From assembly GCA_020161265.1 (NCBI GenBank), contig JAIUOC010000012.1:1-64000 (forward strand): a stretch of DNA of 64,000 nt. The letters are read 5' to 3'. This DNA is from Chloroflexota bacterium (lineage in GTDB: Bacteria; Chloroflexota; Chloroflexia; Chloroflexales; Herpetosiphonaceae). The notes under the pieces are model-generated. The model did not search any database, was not told the DNA's origin, and saw only the letters and a list, made by a program, of their open reading frames with translations. A program made the translations under genes and the position numbers. This document shows, piece by piece, positions 54,352 through 62,869 of this stretch (position 1 is the first letter of the stretch; every line of letters starts with the position of its first letter).

Positions 54352-54353
54352 TT

Positions 54354-54387
54354 TATGTTCTATGTTCTATGCTCTATGTTCTAGGAG
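54354..54387. repeat. Right inverted TATGTTC/TATGCTC heptamer repeat
   Basis: TATGTTC, TATGTTC, TATGCTC, TATGTTC: the reverse complement of the left repeat, ending in CTAGGAG, the ribosome site of cimA. The two arms could pair across the whole four-helix-bundle gene. Confidence 0.85.
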
Positions 54388-54395
54388 TGTGACAC

Positions 54396-55991
54396 ATGCA
54401 AATATTTTTATATGATACAACACTGCGGGACGGCACTCAACGCGAAGGGCTTTCGTTATCTTTAGCTGATAAATTGAAAATCGCTCGCGAACTTGATCGC
54501 TTTGGCATGCACTATATCGAGGGTGGTTGGCCTGGCTCGAACCCCAAGGATGCAGCATTTTTTGCCGAAGCTGCCAAAATGGAATGGAAGCACGCCAAAA
54601 TTGCCGCTTTTGGTTCAACCCGTCGTGCCAACAGTAAACCTGAAACCGATGCCAATCTCAAGGCCTTGCTTGATGCCAACACGCCTGTGGTAACCTTGGT
54701 TGGCAAATCGTGGACATTGCACGTGACTGAGGTGCTGGAAACGACGCTCGAAGAAAATTTGGCCATGATTCGCGATAGCGTGGCATTGATGAAAGCCCAC
54801 GGCAAAGAAGTGATTTACGACGCTGAACACTTTTTTGATGGCTACCGCGCTGATAACGATTATGCCCTAGCCACAATCAAGGCTGCCGCCGAAGCTGGCG
54901 CAGATTGGATTGTGCTATGCGATACTAACGGCGGTTCATTGCCCGATTGGATTAGCGCCGTGGTGCAGCGGGTCAAGGGTAAAATCAACACTCAACTGGG
55001 CATTCATACCCACAACGATAGCGAATTAGCAGTAGCCAATTCCTTGGCCGCAATTGTTGGTGGTTGCCGCCAAGTTCAAGGCACGATCAACGGCTATGGC
55101 GAGCGCTGCGGTAACGCCAACTTAATCTCGATCATTCCCAATTTGCAACTGAAAATGGGCATGTTCTGTGTGCTTCCTGATCAACTGCAACGTTTAACCG
55201 AGCTTTCGCGCACCGTCAGCGAAATTGCCAATTTGAACCCCGACGAGCATGCCGCCTATGTTGGCAATAGCGCTTTTGCCCATAAAGGCGGGATACACGT
55301 CGCGGCTGTGGCGAAAGTTGAGCATTCCTACCAGCATATTGAGCCAGTTCAAGTGGGCAATCGCAAACGGGTGGTAATCAGCGAGCTTTCAGGCCGTGGT
55401 AACATCAAAATGCGAGCCGAAGAATTGGGCGTGGAAAGCACAGGCCTCGAACGCGGCGTGCTCGAACGCGTTAAATTGCTCGAAAGCAAAGGTTTTCAGT
55501 TTGAAGCAGCCGAAGGTTCATTTGAACTTTTGGTGCGCCGCGCCGCTGCCGATTACGAAGCGCCTTTCAAATTGCTCGATGTTGTCACAATTGTTGAGCA
55601 ACGGCGTGGGGTTGAGATGCAGGCCGAGGCGACAGTTAAGCTGCAAATTGGCGATGAAATTTATCATACAGCGGCTTCAGGCAATGGCCCCGTTAACGCA
55701 CTCGACCAAGCCATGCGCAAAGCCTTGCTCTCACGCTACCCCGAATTGGCCGAAGTCCATTTGGTCGATTACAAAGTGCGGATTCTCGATTCGGAATCGG
55801 CGACCGGAGCAACTACACGAGTGTTGATCGAAGCAGCTATGGGCGACGAACGTTGGACAACCGTCGGCTGCTCCGAAAATATTATCGAAGCCAGTTGGCA
55901 AGCCTTGGTTGATTCGCTGGAATTGCCCTTGGTTCGTGCTCGCAGCAACCAGCCAGTGCTACTCAAACACGCCGCAACTGTGGCCGCCTAA
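54396..55991 (+). CDS. cimA: (R)-citramalate synthase
   Basis: 531 residues of the LeuA superfamily ([57 protein letters not shown]). The GGWPGSNPKD and TLVGKSWTLHV segments are characteristic of CimA rather than LeuA. It condenses pyruvate with acetyl-CoA to citramalate, giving 2-oxobutyrate for isoleucine via LeuCD and LeuB, without threonine deaminase. The C-terminal LeuA-type domain would give isoleucine feedback. Confidence 0.93.
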   Translation: MQIFLYDTTLRDGTQREGLSLSLADKLKIARELDRFGMHYIEGGWPGSNPKDAAFFAEAAKMEWKHAKIAAFGSTRRANSKPETDANLKALLDANTPVVTLVGKSWTLHVTEVLETTLEENLAMIRDSVALMKAHGKEVIYDAEHFFDGYRADNDYALATIKAAAEAGADWIVLCDTNGGSLPDWISAVVQRVKGKINTQLGIHTHNDSELAVANSLAAIVGGCRQVQGTINGYGERCGNANLISIIPNLQLKMGMFCVLPDQLQRLTELSRTVSEIANLNPDEHAAYVGNSAFAHKGGIHVAAVAKVEHSYQHIEPVQVGNRKRVVISELSGRGNIKMRAEELGVESTGLERGVLERVKLLESKGFQFEAAEGSFELLVRRAAADYEAPFKLLDVVTIVEQRRGVEMQAEATVKLQIGDEIYHTAASGNGPVNALDQAMRKALLSRYPELAEVHLVDYKVRILDSESATGATTRVLIEAAMGDERWTTVGCSENIIEASWQALVDSLELPLVRARSNQPVLLKHAATVAA

Positions 55992-56028
55992 GGCCAAGCA
56001 TCATTCATTGCTATAAAAGGAACACTGC

Positions 56029-56952
56029 ATGTCAATCAAACCGACCAAATTTATTTGGATGAACGGCGAATTGGTGGAATGGGAGAAAGCCACGGTGCAT
56101 GTGATGAGCCATGCCTTGCACTACGGTTCATCAGTGTTTGAAGGCATTCGCGCCTACAACACGCCCAACGGCCCAGCTTTTTTCCGTTTGCAGCCCCACC
56201 TGCGCCGTTTATACGATTCGGCCAAAATTTATCGCATGCCGATTCCTTTTGATCAAGCGCAATTGGCTGATGCCTGTCATGCGGCAGTTCGTGAAAATGG
56301 CTTAGACTCAGCTTATCTGCGACCCTTGGCTTGGCGTGGTTATGGTGTGCTAGGGGTCAACCCGCTGGCAGCGCCAGTCGATGTGATGATCGCTGCCTTG
56401 GAATGGGGAGCCTATCTTGGCCCCGAAGCCCTAGAATTGGGCGTTGATGTTTGCGTTTCGTCGTGGAATCGCACAGCACCGAATACTATTCCTACCATGG
56501 CCAAAGCTGGCGGCAACTATCTTTCATCACAATTGATCGTGATGGAAGCAACGCTCAATGGCTATGCTGAAGGCATCGCGCTTGATGTCAATGGTGTGTT
56601 GAGTGAAGGTAGCGGCGAAAATCTGTTCATCATTCGTGATGGCGTGATTTATACCACGCCGGTAACCGCCGCAATTTTGCCTGGCATTACCCGTGATAGC
56701 GTGCTGACCTTGGCCAAAGAACATGGTTATGAAGTGCGCGAACAAGCCTTACCACGCGAAATTCTGTATCTTGCCGATGAAATGTTCTTCACAGGCACAG
56801 CCGCCGAAGTTTCGCCAATTCGCTCAGTCGATGGCGTGCAAGTTGGCGAAGGCAAGCGCGGGCCAATCACCACCGTTCTACAAGAGGCCTTCTTTGGCTT
56901 GTTCAACGGCAAAACCGAAGATAAATGGAATTGGCTGGAGTATCTGCGATGA
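56029..56952 (+). CDS. ilvE: Branched-chain amino acid aminotransferase
   Basis: 307 residues, class IV PLP enzyme. HALHYGSSVFEGIRAYNT at the N-terminus, Lys in TMAKAGGNYLSSQL (PLP Schiff base region), LDVNGVLSEGSGENLF and AEVSPIRSVDG. It performs the last transamination to Val, Leu and Ile. Its stop overlaps the start of the GNAT gene. Confidence 0.96.
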   Translation: MSIKPTKFIWMNGELVEWEKATVHVMSHALHYGSSVFEGIRAYNTPNGPAFFRLQPHLRRLYDSAKIYRMPIPFDQAQLADACHAAVRENGLDSAYLRPLAWRGYGVLGVNPLAAPVDVMIAALEWGAYLGPEALELGVDVCVSSWNRTAPNTIPTMAKAGGNYLSSQLIVMEATLNGYAEGIALDVNGVLSEGSGENLFIIRDGVIYTTPVTAAILPGITRDSVLTLAKEHGYEVREQALPREILYLADEMFFTGTAAEVSPIRSVDGVQVGEGKRGPITTVLQEAFFGLFNGKTEDKWNWLEYLR

Positions 56953-57353
56953 GCATTCGTTATAGCACCGACGTTGTGATTAGCGCCGAGCAATTCGTGG
57001 CGGTGCTGAATGCTTCAACTCTTGGCGAACGCCGCCCTGTTGATGATTTGGCTCGCATGCAAACCATGCTTGCTAACGCCGATTTGGTGGTGACAGCGTG
57101 GGATGGCGAAAAGCTCGTCGGGGTTGCTCGCACGATCACCGATTGGTGCTATGCCGCCTATCTTTCCGATTTGGCAGTTGACCAAACCTATCAAAAACAG
57201 GGCATTGGTCGTCAGTTAATTGAGGCTACGCGCGAAAAACTTGGCGATCAATGTTCCTTAGTCTTATTAGCAGCGCCCGCCGCCGCCGATTATTACGCCA
57301 AAGTCGGCTTTGAATGGATCGAACGTGGCTGGCAAATTAAACGGACAAGTTGA
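56949..57353 (+). CDS. GNAT-family N-acetyltransferase
   Basis: 134 residues starting MSIRYSTDVVISAEQF at ATG 56949, overlapping the ilvE stop by four bases. Acetyl-CoA-binding motif A in DLAVDQTYQKQGIGRQLIE, preceded by a beta strand with RTITDW. Substrate unknown; translational coupling to ilvE suggests a role tied to amino acid metabolism. Confidence 0.88.
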   Translation: MSIRYSTDVVISAEQFVAVLNASTLGERRPVDDLARMQTMLANADLVVTAWDGEKLVGVARTITDWCYAAYLSDLAVDQTYQKQGIGRQLIEATREKLGDQCSLVLLAAPAAADYYAKVGFEWIERGWQIKRTS

Positions 57354-57360
57354 GGAAGCC

Positions 57361-57540
57361 GAAACCACGAAGAACACGAAGAGCACGAAGTTAAGGATGA
57401 AGAATGAAATTAATCAATAGAATGAGAATCCTTAGCGATCTTCGCGTCCTTCGCGGTTCCATTCATCCCATGCTAGAGATTTGGGGTTAGTGGCAAAGAG
57501 TGGGTAACCGATCCCCAGCCCTAGACCCCCGACCCCTCAA
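57361..57540. repeat. Mixed word-repeat block between the GNAT gene and leuC
   Basis: GAAACCACGAAGAACACGAA (57361-57380) faces its near-complement at 57440-57460 (CTTCGCGTCCTTCGCGGTTCC read backwards). It is followed by GATCCCCAGCCCTAGACCCC heptamer-like words (57510-57535). It can form a long imperfect hairpin. No gene. Confidence 0.75.
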
Positions 57541-57559
57541 TATATAACTGGAGAACCCA

Positions 57560-58975
57560 ATGGCCAAGACATTATTTGAAAAAATCTGGGATGCCCATGT
57601 TGTTCAAGCTGCTGACGCTGAATCGCCAGCAACCTTATATATCGATTTGCACTTGGTGCACGAAGTTACCTCGCCGCAAGCCTTTACGATGTTACGTGAA
57701 CGCGGCTTGACCGTGCGTCGCCCAGCCCAAACCCTTGCCACGATGGACCATAGCACCCCAACCACGCCACGCGGCGCTGATGGGATTATTCCAGTGACCG
57801 ATGTGATCGCTCGCAAACAGCTTGATCAATTGATCAAAAATTGTAGCGATTTTGGCATACCATTGTACAACTTGGGCACTGAAAACCAAGGCATTGTACA
57901 CGTAATTGGGCCAGAACAAGGCTACACCCAGCCTGGCATGACAATTGTGTGTGGCGATTCGCACACCAGCACCCACGGCGCATTTGGAGCCTTGGCCTTC
58001 GGCATTGGCACCAGCGAAGTTGGCCATGTGTTGGCAACTCAATGTTTGTTGCAGCAAAAACCCCAAACCGCCGAAATTCGCATCGATGGCACGCTACGCC
58101 CCGGCGTGACCGCCAAAGACATTATCTTGGCGATTATTGCCAAAATTGGCGTAGGCGGCGGCACGGGCTATGTGCTCGAATACACTGGCTCGGCGATTCG
58201 CGCCCTGTCGATGGAAGAACGCATGACCATTTGTAATATGTCGATCGAAGGTGGAGCACGGGCTGGCCTGATTGCGCCTGATGAAACAACCTTTGCGTGG
58301 CTGAAAGATCGGCCACATACGCCCAAGGGTGAAGCATGGGATGCTGCGGTCGAATATTGGCGCACGTTGCCCAGCGATGAAGGCGCAACCTACGATTTGC
58401 AAGTGGTCTTGAATGCCGACGAATTGGCTCCGATGATCACCTACGGCACAAACCCAGGCATGGGCATTCCGGTCACTGGCAATGTGCCAGCACCCAGCGA
58501 TTTGGCTGATGATAGCCAACGTATGGCCTTGGATAAAGCCTTGAATTACATGGGCTTACAACCAAACCAACCGCTGATCGGCCAAAAAGTCGATGTAGTG
58601 TTCCTTGGCTCCTGCACCAACTCGCGGATTTCGGATTTGCGGGCGGCGGCCAAAGTGATTGAAGGCAAAAAAGTTGCCGACGGCCTGCGGATGTTGGTCG
58701 TGCCTGGCTCACAACAAGTCAAGCGCCAAGCCGAAGCTGAAGGCTTAGACCAAATTTTCCGCGCGGCAGGCGCTGAATGGCGTGAAGCTGGCTGCTCGAT
58801 GTGTATTGCCATGAACGGCGATCAATTGCAACCTGGCCAATATGCGGTTAGCACCAGCAACCGCAACTTTGAAGGTCGCCAAGGCAAGGGCGGGCGCACC
58901 TTCCTCGCCAGCCCGCTGACCGCCGCCGCCACCGCGATCAACGGCCATATCGTCGATGTACGCGAAATCTTATAG
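57560..58975 (+). CDS. leuC: 3-isopropylmalate dehydratase large subunit
   Basis: 471 residues of the aconitase family. [28 protein letters not shown] and [10 protein letters not shown] contain the three cysteines of the [4Fe-4S] cluster. Works with LeuD in leucine synthesis and on citramalate in isoleucine synthesis. Confidence 0.97.
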   Translation: MAKTLFEKIWDAHVVQAADAESPATLYIDLHLVHEVTSPQAFTMLRERGLTVRRPAQTLATMDHSTPTTPRGADGIIPVTDVIARKQLDQLIKNCSDFGIPLYNLGTENQGIVHVIGPEQGYTQPGMTIVCGDSHTSTHGAFGALAFGIGTSEVGHVLATQCLLQQKPQTAEIRIDGTLRPGVTAKDIILAIIAKIGVGGGTGYVLEYTGSAIRALSMEERMTICNMSIEGGARAGLIAPDETTFAWLKDRPHTPKGEAWDAAVEYWRTLPSDEGATYDLQVVLNADELAPMITYGTNPGMGIPVTGNVPAPSDLADDSQRMALDKALNYMGLQPNQPLIGQKVDVVFLGSCTNSRISDLRAAAKVIEGKKVADGLRMLVVPGSQQVKRQAEAEGLDQIFRAAGAEWREAGCSMCIAMNGDQLQPGQYAVSTSNRNFEGRQGKGGRTFLASPLTAAATAINGHIVDVREIL

Positions 58976-59120
58976 AAGGATGAATTATGAAGGATGAGGG
59001 ATGAAAGTTAAATTATGAAATATGAATTATGAAGGATGAAGAATATATTGATGATATTTATGAATTCAATCATCCTTCCGATATGTATTCATAATTCATC
59101 CCTCATCCTTCATCCTTTCA
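58976..59120. repeat. Heptamer-repeat hairpin between leuC and leuD
   Basis: The left side is a run of seven-base words (GAAGGAT, GAATTAT, GAAGGAT, GAGGGAT ...). ATGAAGGATGAGGGATGAA at 58987-59005 has its exact complement at 59095-59113, and the flanks also match loosely. The whole block could fold into one stem inside the leuCD transcript. Confidence 0.85.
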
Positions 59121-59137
59121 AATAGGGGTTTTCAAAA

Positions 59138-59728
59138 ATGCAACCAATTAATACCTTTCAGGCCAAAGCAGTGGCCTTACCAATCGAAAATATCGACACC
59201 GACCAGATCATTCCTGCTCGCTACTTGAAAGTTACCGATAAAAATGGCTTGGGCGAAGCGCTGTTTACCGATTGGCGCGGCGAGCCAGATTTTGTGCTGA
59301 ATCAACCATATGCCCAAGATGCTGGTGTGCTAATTGCAGGCCATAACTTTGGCTGTGGCTCCTCGCGTGAGCATGCGCCGTGGGCCTTGCAAGGCTTTGG
59401 CTTCCAAGCAGTGATCAGCACCTATTTTGCTGATATTTTCAAAGGCAATGCTTTGAAAAACGGCCTTTTGCCAATCGTGGTCGATGCGCCAACCTTGGCT
59501 CGTTTGACCGAGCAATGCCTCGCCAACCAAACCATCGATGTCAGCGTTGACCTTGAAAACCAACAAGTGCATGTGGCTGGCGAAACCATCAGTTTCCCAA
59601 TTGATGCCTTCTCCAAACATTGCTTATTGCATGGAGTCGATCAATTAGGCTATATTCAAGCCCAAGAAACTGCAATCCAAGCCTATGAAACTAGCCATGC
59701 CGCCCGCGTCAATACGGTTGGAGTTTAA
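59138..59728 (+). CDS. leuD: 3-isopropylmalate dehydratase small subunit
   Basis: 196 residues with the swivel-domain motifs [14 protein letters not shown] and [17 protein letters not shown]. The catalytic Ser-Arg lies in GSSREH. Partner of LeuC. Separated from leuC by a 162-base repeat hairpin, which is unusual for a heterodimeric pair. Confidence 0.96.
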   Translation: MQPINTFQAKAVALPIENIDTDQIIPARYLKVTDKNGLGEALFTDWRGEPDFVLNQPYAQDAGVLIAGHNFGCGSSREHAPWALQGFGFQAVISTYFADIFKGNALKNGLLPIVVDAPTLARLTEQCLANQTIDVSVDLENQQVHVAGETISFPIDAFSKHCLLHGVDQLGYIQAQETAIQAYETSHAARVNTVGV

Positions 59729-59737
59729 CAATTTATT

Positions 59738-59767
59738 GAAACCACGAAGAGCGCGAAGAACGCGAAA
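59738..59767. repeat. CCACGAAG-type word repeat after leuD
   Basis: ACCACGAAG, AGCGCGAAG, AACGCGAAA words. Same family as 3394-3422. Confidence 0.65.
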
Positions 59768-59787
59768 GTAGAGTTTTAAACATGTGG

Positions 59788-59821
59788 GAATCAGGGAATC
59801 CTTCTGGTGATTTCCTGATTC
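59788..59821 (+). terminator. Hairpin before leuB
   Basis: GAATCAGGGAATC (59788-59800) pairs with GATTTCCTGATTC (59809-59821), 13 bp with one G-T pair and an eight-base loop. A weak T-rich tail follows. It may end part of the leuCD transcript or attenuate leuB. Confidence 0.5.
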
Positions 59822-59912
59822 TGTTATATTTGCAGTACTCTACAGCTCTACATGGTTAATGGTGAAGTATTTACTCCACCGCTTGTTGGTTAAATTAGCA
59901 AGGAGTGTTTTG

Positions 59913-60986
59913 ATGCAAGCAACAATTGCTTTATTACCAGGCGATGGCATCGGCCCCGAAGTTGTCGCTGAGGGAGTTGAGGTGCTCAAGGCTGTCGGTG
60001 AACGCTACGGCCATAGTTTTAGTTTCAGCGAAGGCTTAATCGGTGGTTGTGCGATCGATGCCCACGGTACAGCTTTGCCCGAAGCGACAATCGAAATTTG
60101 CCAAGCTGCCGATGCAGTGCTACTGGGCGCGGTTGGTGGCCCCAAGTGGGACGATCCCAAGGCCAAGGTTCGACCTGAACAAGGTTTGTTGGGCATTCGC
60201 AAAACCTTAGGCTTGTATGCCAATTTGCGGCCTGTGACGGTCACGCCAGCCTTGGCTAGCCGCTCACCCTTACGCCCCGATTTGGTCGAGGGGGTCGATT
60301 TGTTGGTGGTGCGCGAATTAACTGGCGGGATTTACTTCGGCGATAAAACCTGTGTCTACATTCGCCCCGACGAAGAACAAGCCGTCGATACCTGTGTCTA
60401 CACAACCAGCGAAATCGAGCGCGTGGTGCGGCGGGCTTGTGAATTGGCGCGGACTCGCCGTGGCAAAGTTACCTCGGTTGATAAAGCTAATGTCTTGGAA
60501 ACCTCACGCTTATGGCGGCGCGTTGCCAGTCGGGTAGTTGCCGAAGAATTCCCTGATATTCAGCTTGAACATATTTTGGTCGATGCCTGTGCGATGCACT
60601 TGTTGCGCCGCCCTGCCGACTTCGATGTGATTGTGACTGAAAATATGTTTGGCGATATTTTGACCGACGAAGCGTCAATGCTGGCTGGCTCGTTGGGCTT
60701 GTTGCCATCGGCCTCGCTTGGCGCGGGCAAAGCAGGCTTGTACGAGCCAATTCACGGCAGCGCTCCCGATATTGCTGGCAAAGGCGTGGCGAATCCACTG
60801 GCGACAATTTTGAGCGTGGCTTTGCTGTTGCGTTATTCCTTGGGCTTGGATGCCGAAGCTGAGGCAGTCGAAAAAGCGGTGTATGCAACGATCGATGCAG
60901 GTATTTTAACTGGCGATTTAGCGCCCGCTGGCCAAGGCCGCTCAACCAAAGAAGTTGGGGCAGCGGTGTTGGAACGCTTGGGCTAA
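59913..60986 (+). CDS. leuB: 3-isopropylmalate dehydrogenase
   Basis: 357 residues from ATG 59913 (AAGGAG); a GTG-type upstream extension lacks a site. NAD-binding and metal motifs: [39 protein letters not shown] and the loop [14 protein letters not shown]. It oxidises 3-isopropylmalate in leucine synthesis and methylmalate in the citramalate route. Last gene of the cluster. Confidence 0.97.
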   Translation: MQATIALLPGDGIGPEVVAEGVEVLKAVGERYGHSFSFSEGLIGGCAIDAHGTALPEATIEICQAADAVLLGAVGGPKWDDPKAKVRPEQGLLGIRKTLGLYANLRPVTVTPALASRSPLRPDLVEGVDLLVVRELTGGIYFGDKTCVYIRPDEEQAVDTCVYTTSEIERVVRRACELARTRRGKVTSVDKANVLETSRLWRRVASRVVAEEFPDIQLEHILVDACAMHLLRRPADFDVIVTENMFGDILTDEASMLAGSLGLLPSASLGAGKAGLYEPIHGSAPDIAGKGVANPLATILSVALLLRYSLGLDAEAEAVEKAVYATIDAGILTGDLAPAGQGRSTKEVGAAVLERLG

Positions 60987-60996
60987 GCATCAATTA

Positions 60997-61026
60997 CGCC
61001 CCTGGTTCAATGGCGAGCTAGGGGCG
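60997..61026. terminator. Hairpin between convergent leuB and glycosyltransferase genes
   Basis: CGCCCCT (60997-61003) pairs with AGGGGCG (61020-61026), followed by CTGGCATTTTA. Probably terminates leuB transcription. Confidence 0.5.
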
Positions 61027-61034
61027 CTGGCATT

Positions 61035-62189
61035 TTAGGCTTGTTGCTCCAGTAATTCGTATAACCCCAAAACTCCCAAACCAGTGCCTTCCCAGGTAAA
61101 TTTAGCGGCTTGGCGTGGGCCTGCTTCAGCCAAACTTTGGCAAAAATCAGGCTCAGTTAAGATTTTTTGTAAAGCCGCTGTTAGTGTCGCTGTATCATGA
61201 GGATCGACCAGCAAGGCCGCGTTGCCGGCAATTTCGGGCAAACTGGAGATGGTTGAGGTAATCACGGGCGTGCCACACGCTTGAGCTTCAACAATCGGTA
61301 CGCCAAATCCTTCATACAACGAGGGATAAACCATGGCGGTCGCGCCGCTGTAGAGCTTGGGCAAATCGCTGTCGCTCACAAAATCCAAGAAGATGACTGC
61401 TTGCTCAAGGCCATGGCGTTGTACCGCTGCATAAATTGGCTCGGCCAACCAACCACGTTTGCCGCCGATCACCAAGGGCTGGCTACGCAACTCAACGGGC
61501 AACTGGCCAAAGGCTTCGATCAAACGCTCAACATTTTTGCGCGGCTGCACCGTTCCTACATTTAAAAGGTAGCGTTCGGGCAAGCCTAAGCGTTGGCGCA
61601 TTTCGGCAATTTCCGCCGCAGGCCGAGGATAAAAATCGCTGCCACTACCCGAATAAACGATTGTCGATTTAGCGGGTGCTGTGCCTAGCAAGCGCTCCAT
61701 ATCGGCTTTGGTTGCCCGCGAATTAACGTGAATATGGTCGGCGCGGCGCACATTGCGCGGCACAACCCCACCCAAATAACGCCGCAACTCAGGCGGTGCA
61801 GTTTCAGGGTGAATAATATAGGCAAAATCGTGAATCGAGAGCAGCGTTTTAGCCTTGGTTGGTGGCAGCACAAAATCAGTGCCATGCACCACATCAACCA
61901 CCCCAACAATCGTCTCGACAGGCAAGGGCATGCGCAAGCGTTGCCAAAGAATCGTCAACAAACGCTCAGTAATTGGCATTGGGCGCGGCTTGATATTGGG
62001 CAAACGCCGTTGAAGCTCATGCAAGGCCTGCATCTGAGCACTTTTTGGGTCAAGCCCACGCGCAGCATACCACAGCGAAAAGCGATGCTGAGGCGCTGCC
62101 TGCGCGGCAACCTGAGTTATTTCGCGAACAAAGCGGCCAATTCCGCCGCCCTGCCGCACTGCTGCATTGTAATCAATTGCTATGTGCAT
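61035..62189 (-). CDS. GT4-family glycosyltransferase
   Basis: 384 residues, GT-B fold. N-terminal domain with QGGGIGRFVREI and a VHGTDF segment. C-terminal donor domain with LNVGTVQPRKNVERLIEAF and the E-x7-E-type PSLYEGFGVPIVEAQACGTPV. It transfers a nucleotide-activated sugar to an acceptor in cell-surface glycan or glycolipid assembly. No operon partner is seen; the repeat-filled gap upstream separates it from the DinB gene. Confidence 0.9.
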   Translation of the reverse strand: MHIAIDYNAAVRQGGGIGRFVREITQVAAQAAPQHRFSLWYAARGLDPKSAQMQALHELQRRLPNIKPRPMPITERLLTILWQRLRMPLPVETIVGVVDVVHGTDFVLPPTKAKTLLSIHDFAYIIHPETAPPELRRYLGGVVPRNVRRADHIHVNSRATKADMERLLGTAPAKSTIVYSGSGSDFYPRPAAEIAEMRQRLGLPERYLLNVGTVQPRKNVERLIEAFGQLPVELRSQPLVIGGKRGWLAEPIYAAVQRHGLEQAVIFLDFVSDSDLPKLYSGATAMVYPSLYEGFGVPIVEAQACGTPVITSTISSLPEIAGNAALLVDPHDTATLTAALQKILTEPDFCQSLAEAGPRQAAKFTWEGTGLGVLGLYELLEQQA

Positions 62190-62195
62190 AAGTTT

Positions 62196-62402
62196 TTTAG
62201 GGGTCGGGGGTCAGGGGCTGGGGGGCAGTTCACCATTCAATTCCCCAACACCAACCCGTAGCCAATCCACTTCCGATAGTCAATAGCCTAGAGCCTCATC
62301 CTTCATCCCTTCGCGTCCTTCGTGTCCTTCGCGGTTTCAGATCTTAGCATCTTTCGTGATGGCAATTTTACTGGCCCCTGGCCCCCAGCTCCTGACCCCT
62401 CG
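62196..62402. repeat. Composite heptamer/nonamer word-repeat block
   Basis: GGGTCGG, GGGTCAG, GGGCTGG words at 62200-62228; TCATCCTTCATCCC and TTCGCGTCCTTCGTGTCC at 62296-62336; GGCCCCTGGCCCCCAGCTCC at 62371-62390. It contains most of the word types found elsewhere in the window. The end of the DinB gene runs into it. Confidence 0.75.
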
Positions 62403-62862
62403 TTATCACCTGACCAATTTGCTCAAGATGCAGTTCGCCGTGACGGGCATAATACCGCGCCACTTGCTCAAGCGTCATTTCGCCATTTTCGGGATGCCAA
62501 CCAGTGCGTTCAAAACTAGCTAAATCGAGCGAATTGACTAAGGTTGCCGCCCGTTCTTGCAAGCCTTGCAAAATCGTCAAGGATGTTTCGATTGCACCAA
62601 TACTATCAGCGGTTGTGACCCATGTATCCTGCGCAAATGGCTTGAGCGTTGGGTAATCTTCCAACAACAAAAGTTTCATGCGAATAAACAAATTCATCTG
62701 GCCATCAGCAAGATGATGGATGTTTTGGGCGATTGTCCATTCATTCGGTATATAGGCCGTGTTCAATTGCTCAAGATCCAAACGATCGACCAAGGCGTGT
62801 AATTGAGCAGGCAAGTGTAAAATGGTCGCTACAAGTGCATCGCGTTCGCTAGCAGTTAACAT
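62368..62862 (-). CDS. DinB-family four-helix metal-binding protein
   Basis: 164 residues. Four-helix bundle of the DinB/YfiT type with the metal-binding His pattern (NIHHLADGQMN and RHGELHLEQIGQV, two histidines spaced H-x3-H). Members include thiol transferases and damage-inducible proteins; the reaction here is unknown. The last ten or so codons (GQELGARGQ) are supplied by the intergenic repeat, so the original stop may have been lost. Its start lies eight bases after the flippase-like gene, forming an operon. Confidence 0.88.
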   Translation of the reverse strand: MLTASERDALVATILHLPAQLHALVDRLDLEQLNTAYIPNEWTIAQNIHHLADGQMNLFIRMKLLLLEDYPTLKPFAQDTWVTTADSIGAIETSLTILQGLQERAATLVNSLDLASFERTGWHPENGEMTLEQVARYYARHGELHLEQIGQVITRGQELGARGQ

Positions 62863-62869
62863 GGCTGGC

